Source: a bacterium UBP8_UBA6595
GTDB taxonomy: Bacteria; Margulisbacteria; Marinamargulisbacteria; UBA6595
Reading direction: 5' to 3'
DNA: 25,787 bases
NCBI GenBank assembly: GCA_002433595.1
Contig: DJIL01000008.1
Coordinates: 1-25,787, forward strand
Shown: positions 21,900 to 25,787 of the stretch, one piece after another
Layout: the number at the start of each line of letters is the position of its first letter
Position numbering within the stretch: position 1 is the first letter of the stretch
Position numbers and translations under genes: made by a program
Notes under the pieces: generated by a model
What the model was told of the DNA's origin: nothing
What the model saw: only the letters and a program-made list of their open reading frames with translations
The model's database searches: none

Positions 21900-22302
21900 T
21901 ATTTTTAATGAACAAATTGAACTTAATAAAAAAGTAATTCCAACACTTTACGAAGACATTAGTAAAAACCCTGAGCTTCGAAAAGAATGGTTTTTGAAAT
22001 TTGAACGTGCCCTACGCCAAGAGTCTTCCGAGGCTGTTGACAGCCTCGGCTGGAAGTGGTGGAAAAAAGGCGAAGATGATTGGGATAATGTAAAAGTTGA
22101 GCTAATCGACATGCTTCATTTCTGGGTATCTATGTGCACCATTGCAGGCATTGATGCCAACGATGTCATTGAATTGTATACCAAAAAAAACAAGTTGAAT
22201 CACCATCGTCAAGACAATGGATACCGCGATGGAACCTACAATAAATACGAAGGGGGAATTGAAGATAATCAGCGATTTGTTACAAATGGCAGCTTATCAT
22301 GA
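21886..22302 (+). CDS. Dimeric dUTPase (all-alpha NTP pyrophosphatase family)
   Basis: A 138-residue enzyme that would hydrolyse dUTP to dUMP and PPi, protecting DNA from uracil and supplying thymidylate synthase. The metal-binding glutamates lie in RQESSEAVDSLGWKWWKK (Glu46, Glu49) and NVKVELIDMLHFWVSM (Glu72, Asp75), the ExxE/ExxD pattern of the MazG-like fold. KKNKLNHHRQDNGYRDGTYNK near 100-120 is the dimeric dUTPase nucleotide-site motif. It is unrelated to the common trimeric Dut. It overlaps the FolD fusion start (ATGA), and FolD's product is the other substrate of thymidylate synthase. Some relatives also act on dUDP or other nucleotides. Confidence 0.85.
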   Translation: MTLNDIFNEQIELNKKVIPTLYEDISKNPELRKEWFLKFERALRQESSEAVDSLGWKWWKKGEDDWDNVKVELIDMLHFWVSMCTIAGIDANDVIELYTKKNKLNHHRQDNGYRDGTYNKYEGGIEDNQRFVTNGSLS

Positions 22303-24386
22303 CAACGATTTTAGATGGAAAAGCAACAGCTGAAGCCATTATTAATCAGTTAAAATCCGAGAATTCTAGCACGCATGATCGCCCCCCGGGACTTGCTGTA
22401 GTTTTAGTGGGTGACAATCCCGCCTCCCATGCCTATGTGCGAACCAAAAAAACCATGTGTGCACGCGTGGGCATTCAATCCCTGGATTATCAACTACCCG
22501 CTACCGTATCGCAATCTGAGCTAGAATCTTTAATTCACGACTTAAATGGAAATGATCATGTTGATGGGATTTTAGTTCAGTTACCATTGCCCAAGCATAT
22601 TGACGAAGCCATGGTGATTAATACCATTAGCCCCACCAAAGATGTGGATGGGTTTCACCCCTATACTGTCGGACAATTGCTCATTGGCACCCCGACATTT
22701 CGCCCGTGTACGCCGTACGGTGTCGTGAAGCTTCTGGAGCACTACGGCATTGAAACTACTGGTAAACACGCCGTTATTGTGGGTCGAAGCAACATTGTAG
22801 GTAAGCCGATGGCTGCGTTACTGGTACAAGCCAGTGCCAGTGGCAATTGTACAGTAACCATTGCCCATTCCAAGACACAGGATCTACCAAGTATTGTCCG
22901 TCAAGCGGATATTGTTGTTGCGGCTATTGGAAAACCGCACTTTATCACGGCCGATATGATTCAACCGGGTGCTGTTGTCATTGACGTCGGGATTAACAAG
23001 GTGTCAGACCCTAGTGTTGCCAAGGGGTATCGACTGGTCGGTGATGTTGATACTGAGGCTGTTTTGCCAATTGCGTCAGCAATTACTCCCGTACCTGGCG
23101 GCGTGGGTCCCATGACAGTTGCACTATTAATGCATAATACCCTTGAGGCATTTAAGCAGCGCACAACCACCGATCGAGCGGCTATTTTGGAACAGGCCTG
23201 TGCACGCTTTAGACCCATTGTCTCCAAGCAATTGGATCGCGTTGACCGCTTACTAAACACGTCCGAAACGAGTGATTACAGCGCCAAAAAAACCATTACA
23301 ATTGGGGTGTGTTATGGGGACGGGATTGGCCCAGAAATTTGTCAGCAAGCCCAACGGTTTTTGGCACATAGTCTTCGTGACTCTGTAGCCAATGGCCGTA
23401 TTAAATTTTCAGTTATTGATGGATTAACCATTGAAAATCGAGCGGCTCACAAGCAGGCCATTCCCGATTCTGTATTGGCGCAACTCAAAGCCTGTGATGT
23501 TATTCTAAAGGGGCCCACAACAACCCCCCAAACCGGTGATCAATGGCCCAATATTGAAAGTGCCAATGTAGCCATGCGCCGAGAGCTGGATTTGTATGCA
23601 TGTGTGCGCCCAATTCGAGTCCCTCGCTTGGGCATTGATTGGGTCTTGTACCGGGAAAATACCGAAGGCGCCTATATGTTGGGCTCCCACGGTTTTCATG
23701 TAGACCCGACCGTAGGCATTGACTTCAAAGTGACGACACGCCCAGGGTCTGAGCGACTCATTCGAGCGGCTTTTGAACATGCCAAAACTACGGGTCGATC
23801 CCGTGTAACAATTGTTACCAAATCCAATATTATTAAAACAACCGATGGGTTATTTTCTGCCATCGCCAAAGAAATTGCCGCTGACTATCCGACTATTCAA
23901 TGCGATGAGTGGTACATTGATATTATGACAGCCAATTTAATTAACCCGGCCACTCAGTCAAAATTCCAAGTTTTAGCTATGCCTAATTTATATGGGGATA
24001 TTTTGAGTGACGAGGCCGCGCAGATTCAAGGGGGCGTGGGGACAGCGGGCAGTGCCAATATTGGGGATCGATGGGCCATGTTTGAAGCCGTACACGGCAG
24101 TGCCCCACGCATGATTGAAGAAAATCGTGCGGAGTATGCGGATCCGTCATCAATGATTAAAGCGGCACAGTTGTTACTGTCTCATATCGGCTACTCAAAA
24201 GAAGCCGATCAGTTGGAGCAAGCCATGACCGTATGTTCATTGGAAAAGAGGCTAACTTTATCGGGCCATTCCGATGGCTGTACCGGTGCCCAGTGGGCGG
24301 ATTATATTATGGAAACCTACGATGACCCTCAATTATCTTCTCGATACACGACCGGTCTAAGCACACTAGCAGCATCGCATTCGTGA
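22299..24386 (+). CDS. folD: FolD - isocitrate dehydrogenase fusion protein
   Basis: A 695-residue protein with two complete enzymes in one frame. Residues 1-288 are FolD, the methylene-tetrahydrofolate dehydrogenase/cyclohydrolase: Tyr46 and Lys50 (YVRTKK), Gln94 (VDGILVQLPLP), Asp117 (KDVDGFHP), GRSNIVGKPM and PGGVGPMTVALL (266-277). A linker of about 40 residues follows. Residues 330-690 are isocitrate dehydrogenase: GDGIGPEI (340-347), Ser421-x-Asn423-x3-Arg427 and Arg437 in the isocitrate site (ESANVAMRRELDLYACVRP), Arg452 and Tyr459 (YRENTEGAY), TKSNIIKTTDG, and NLYGDILSDEAAQIQGGVG. These isocitrate ligands separate it from isopropylmalate dehydrogenase. The cofactor site HGSAPRM has Arg-Met where E. 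coli NADP-IDH has Lys-Tyr, so NADP versus NAD is uncertain. No stop, frameshift or start codon with a ribosome site is seen at the junction. Confidence 0.92.
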   Translation: MTTILDGKATAEAIINQLKSENSSTHDRPPGLAVVLVGDNPASHAYVRTKKTMCARVGIQSLDYQLPATVSQSELESLIHDLNGNDHVDGILVQLPLPKHIDEAMVINTISPTKDVDGFHPYTVGQLLIGTPTFRPCTPYGVVKLLEHYGIETTGKHAVIVGRSNIVGKPMAALLVQASASGNCTVTIAHSKTQDLPSIVRQADIVVAAIGKPHFITADMIQPGAVVIDVGINKVSDPSVAKGYRLVGDVDTEAVLPIASAITPVPGGVGPMTVALLMHNTLEAFKQRTTTDRAAILEQACARFRPIVSKQLDRVDRLLNTSETSDYSAKKTITIGVCYGDGIGPEICQQAQRFLAHSLRDSVANGRIKFSVIDGLTIENRAAHKQAIPDSVLAQLKACDVILKGPTTTPQTGDQWPNIESANVAMRRELDLYACVRPIRVPRLGIDWVLYRENTEGAYMLGSHGFHVDPTVGIDFKVTTRPGSERLIRAAFEHAKTTGRSRVTIVTKSNIIKTTDGLFSAIAKEIAADYPTIQCDEWYIDIMTANLINPATQSKFQVLAMPNLYGDILSDEAAQIQGGVGTAGSANIGDRWAMFEAVHGSAPRMIEENRAEYADPSSMIKAAQLLLSHIGYSKEADQLEQAMTVCSLEKRLTLSGHSDGCTGAQWADYIMETYDDPQLSSRYTTGLSTLAASHS

Positions 24387-25246
24387 AGCAATTTATTAGC
24401 GACAGTTTAGATATTATCAAATTACGTATTAGTCTGATGCAGATTATTACAGTGGTTTGGGGGTATTGGCTAGCGCATCCATCACCCAAATGGACAATGA
24501 CCGTCACTTGGCTAAGCATTGGAACCTTTATGGTATCGGCTGGTGTTGGCATGCTCAACCATTATTTAGAACGTCAAACGGATCAGCACATGCTTCGCAC
24601 AAAGAACCGGCCCTTGCCCAGTGGTCGATTTAGTCATGGTTGGGTATTTGGATTGGGCTTGCTGATTACTATGATTGGGGTGGGTCTTTTATTTCGCAAT
24701 GTCAACGGGGTTGCTGGATTTATATCTACAATTACAGCTGGTTTGTATTTACTGGTGTATACCCCATTAAAGCGCGTCACGTGGTTAAATACCTTAGTGG
24801 GCGCAATTCCAGGTGCCCTACCACCACTCGGGGGTTGGGCCACTGGCGCTTTAGCCGCCAATACATACCCATTGGGATTGGAGGCTTGGTTATTATTGGC
24901 TATATTAATGGCCTGGCAACACCCGCATTTTTATGCTATTGGGTATTTGTATAAAGATGATTATAAACGCGCCGGACTTCATATTTTACCCAATATTGAT
25001 ACCTCTGGCAGCCGGATGCGCCGCCATATGTTTATGAGCATTGGGGTGTTAAGCATTGCTACAGTGTGGCTGTACCGCCTGGATGTGTTATCGGTTATTG
25101 GGCTCAGCGTGGGGCTGCTGCTCAGCGTGTATTATCTGAAACAATCGCTTGATATGGTTCGCATACTAAACAACACCAAGGCAAAAGCCTTGCTCAAGGG
25201 CTCTATTTTTTACCTGGTGCTGTTTATGTTGGGGTCGGTGTTATAG
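24383..25246 (+). CDS. ctaB: Protoheme IX farnesyltransferase (heme O synthase)
   Basis: This 287-residue UbiA-superfamily membrane enzyme adds farnesyl to heme B to make heme O for terminal oxidases. The first prenyl-diphosphate site is NHYLERQTDQHMLRTKNRPLPSG (Asn59, Glu63, Asp67), a variant with Glu in the place where many members have Asp. The conserved VYTPLKRVTWLNTLVGAIPGALPPLGGW and AWQHPHFYAIGYLYKDDYKRAG follow. About eight or nine membrane segments are visible. The GTG start overlaps the fusion gene's stop (GTGA). Its 3' end overlaps the converging MerT-like gene by 6 nt. No oxidase genes lie in the window. Confidence 0.93.
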   Translation: MKQFISDSLDIIKLRISLMQIITVVWGYWLAHPSPKWTMTVTWLSIGTFMVSAGVGMLNHYLERQTDQHMLRTKNRPLPSGRFSHGWVFGLGLLITMIGVGLLFRNVNGVAGFISTITAGLYLLVYTPLKRVTWLNTLVGAIPGALPPLGGWATGALAANTYPLGLEAWLLLAILMAWQHPHFYAIGYLYKDDYKRAGLHILPNIDTSGSRMRRHMFMSIGVLSIATVWLYRLDVLSVIGLSVGLLLSVYYLKQSLDMVRILNNTKAKALLKGSIFYLVLFMLGSVL

Positions 25247-25627
25247 CAACAACCCGCTGGCAGCAAAGGCAAAAAAACCGCCAATTGCGTATATCCCAAT
25301 TGCCGTGATTAAAACCGCCCGGCTGATGCGTCGAAGCATCTGACAGGCTCGAGCTTGCTGAGGGTCAACCGGACAGGCGGCATAGCGGGTGCGCCAATGC
25401 GCATACCCCGCCAAACTTAAGCACACCCCAGCCACGATAAACACCCAGCCTTTATACTGTGATACCATTACCAATCCAGGAACCGTCGTGATGAGCCCCG
25501 CCAATACAGCCCCCATGCCCAGCGTCACCAACACGGCCGGCAACGCACAGCATAGCAACGTGCCCACCGAGCCCAACAACGCCACTGCGGCCCAAATTAC
25601 CGACCAACGCGATGACTTATTCGCCAT
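25241..25627 (-). CDS. merT: MerT-like mercuric/metal ion transport membrane protein
   Basis: A 128-residue membrane protein with the MerT pattern. The vicinal Cys26-Cys27 lies in the first membrane segment (LGSVGTLLCCALPAVLVTLGMGA), followed by membrane segments near 59-77 and 104-124. A second cysteine pair lies in the loop CPVDPQQARAC (Cys85, Cys95), matching the two cysteine pairs that relay Hg2+ in MerT. The ATG at 25627 has an AGGGG site about 9 nt upstream; the frame remains open 10 codons further. It overlaps by 11 nt the gene for an HMA metal-binding protein, the usual MerP-type partner. Similar proteins may move other soft metals, so mercury is inferred from the family. It is more GC-rich than neighbouring genes. 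Confidence 0.82.
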   Translation of the reverse strand: MANKSSRWSVIWAAVALLGSVGTLLCCALPAVLVTLGMGAVLAGLITTVPGLVMVSQYKGWVFIVAGVCLSLAGYAHWRTRYAACPVDPQQARACQMLRRISRAVLITAIGIYAIGGFFAFAASGLLL

Positions 25628-25787
25628 GGCGGATCCCCTGAACCGCATACCCAGCATCCGTCACCCACTGCGTCAACCGGTCATCATCCACCGTCTCGCC
25701 CGGAACCAGCTCCAGATGAATCACCTTATTTTCCAAGTTAATGGAAACATCCGCCACCGCCGGCTGCTTGCCTAAAAATTTTTCCAA
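25617..25787 (-). CDS. HMA (heavy-metal-associated) domain protein, C-terminal part (cut by window edge)
   Basis: Reading the minus strand from the right edge gives 56 in-frame codons ending in TAA at 25617-25619. The sequence LEKFLGKQPAVADVSINLEN, then ETVDDDRLTQWVTDAGYAVQ, is the second half of an HMA domain (V-x-V-N-L...LxxAGYxV). The metal-binding CxxC would lie just outside the window. Position directly before a merT-like gene suggests MerP, but a copper chaperone is also possible. Confidence 0.72.
   Translation of the reverse strand: MEKFLGKQPAVADVSINLENKVIHLELVPGETVDDDRLTQWVTDAGYAVQGIRHGE

Noticed and set aside
22299..24386. Isopropylmalate dehydrogenase as the second half of the fusion
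   Set aside because: The substrate motif S-x-N-x3-R followed by DLYACVRP is the isocitrate type, and the isopropylmalate-specific leucine and arginine pattern is absent.
24640..24954. 104-codon plus-strand frame inside ctaB
   Set aside because: It is in an alternative frame of a strongly conserved prenyltransferase and has no family features.
25389..25775. 128-codon plus-strand open frame
   Set aside because: It is antisense to the MerT-like and HMA genes, whose conserved cysteine and AGYxV motifs lie on the minus strand. The long frame is explained by high GC content.
1..25787. CRISPR array, insertion sequence, integrase or prophage
   Set aside because: No regularly spaced repeats, transposase or integrase motifs or terminal inverted repeats were found; the only tandem repeat is the 25-bp pair at 3304-3353.

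Overview
The window carries 25 complete protein genes, two genes cut by the window edges and one tRNA gene. It looks like a tightly packed chromosomal segment of an AT-leaning, Gram-negative-type (diderm), probably oxygen-using bacterium. A TonB-ExbB-ExbD energiser, a PorV-like outer-membrane protein and signal-peptide proteins point to an outer membrane. A heme O synthase and a full fatty-acid beta-oxidation set point to aerobic respiration. Several genes resemble gammaproteobacterial ones (fadI/fadJ, bolA-grxD, yadG/yadH, rluB). However, a small SLH-plus-coiled-coil envelope protein and the PorV-like/secreted-repeat pair at the left edge are more typical of diderm lineages outside Proteobacteria. 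A Margulisbacteria-like lineage is possible, but this is only a guess; no marker here settles the taxon.

Layout. 1-1201 (minus strand): a PorV-like outer-membrane protein (cut by the edge) and a secreted protein, co-oriented 6 nt apart. 1202-1424 is non-coding and holds the start region of that pair and the tRNA upstream region. 1425-1503: elongator-type tRNA-Met. 1565-8659: beta-oxidation cluster (acyl-CoA synthetase, thiolase, FadJ-type hydratase/dehydrogenase, acyl-CoA dehydrogenase). 8692-9518: glutaredoxin, BolA and monothiol glutaredoxin, the known Fe-S/redox partners. 9523-12976: mutY (itself a 4Fe-4S enzyme), a 23S-type pseudouridine synthase and a YadGH-type ABC exporter. 13018-14401: ridA and a LOG-family nucleotide hydrolase. 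14414-18036: exbB, exbD, tonB, a secreted beta-rich protein and an SLH-domain envelope protein. 18014-21191: a delta-prime-like clamp-loader protein, rpsU and a large TPR protein. 21192-21458 is non-coding, with a candidate small RNA ending in a strong terminator hairpin. 21459-25246: a membrane protein, dimeric dUTPase, a FolD-isocitrate dehydrogenase fusion and ctaB. 25241-25787 (minus strand): a MerT-like metal transporter and the end of an HMA metal-binding protein, visibly richer in G+C than the rest.

Most plus-strand neighbours overlap by a few bases (ATGA, GTGA or longer), so translation is probably coupled. Genes inside runs often have Shine-Dalgarno sequences. Three genes that start runs (8692, 13018, 21459) instead have a promoter-like -10 only 6-8 nt before the start codon, which suggests leaderless mRNAs.

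The most unusual object is the FolD-isocitrate dehydrogenase fusion directly behind a dUTPase. It would put methylene-tetrahydrofolate production, NADPH production and dUMP supply in one translational unit. Other items worth following are the candidate small RNA, the minimal SLH envelope tether next to tonB, the 25-bp tandem duplication that rewrites the end of the acyl-CoA synthetase, and the GC-rich metal-transport pair.
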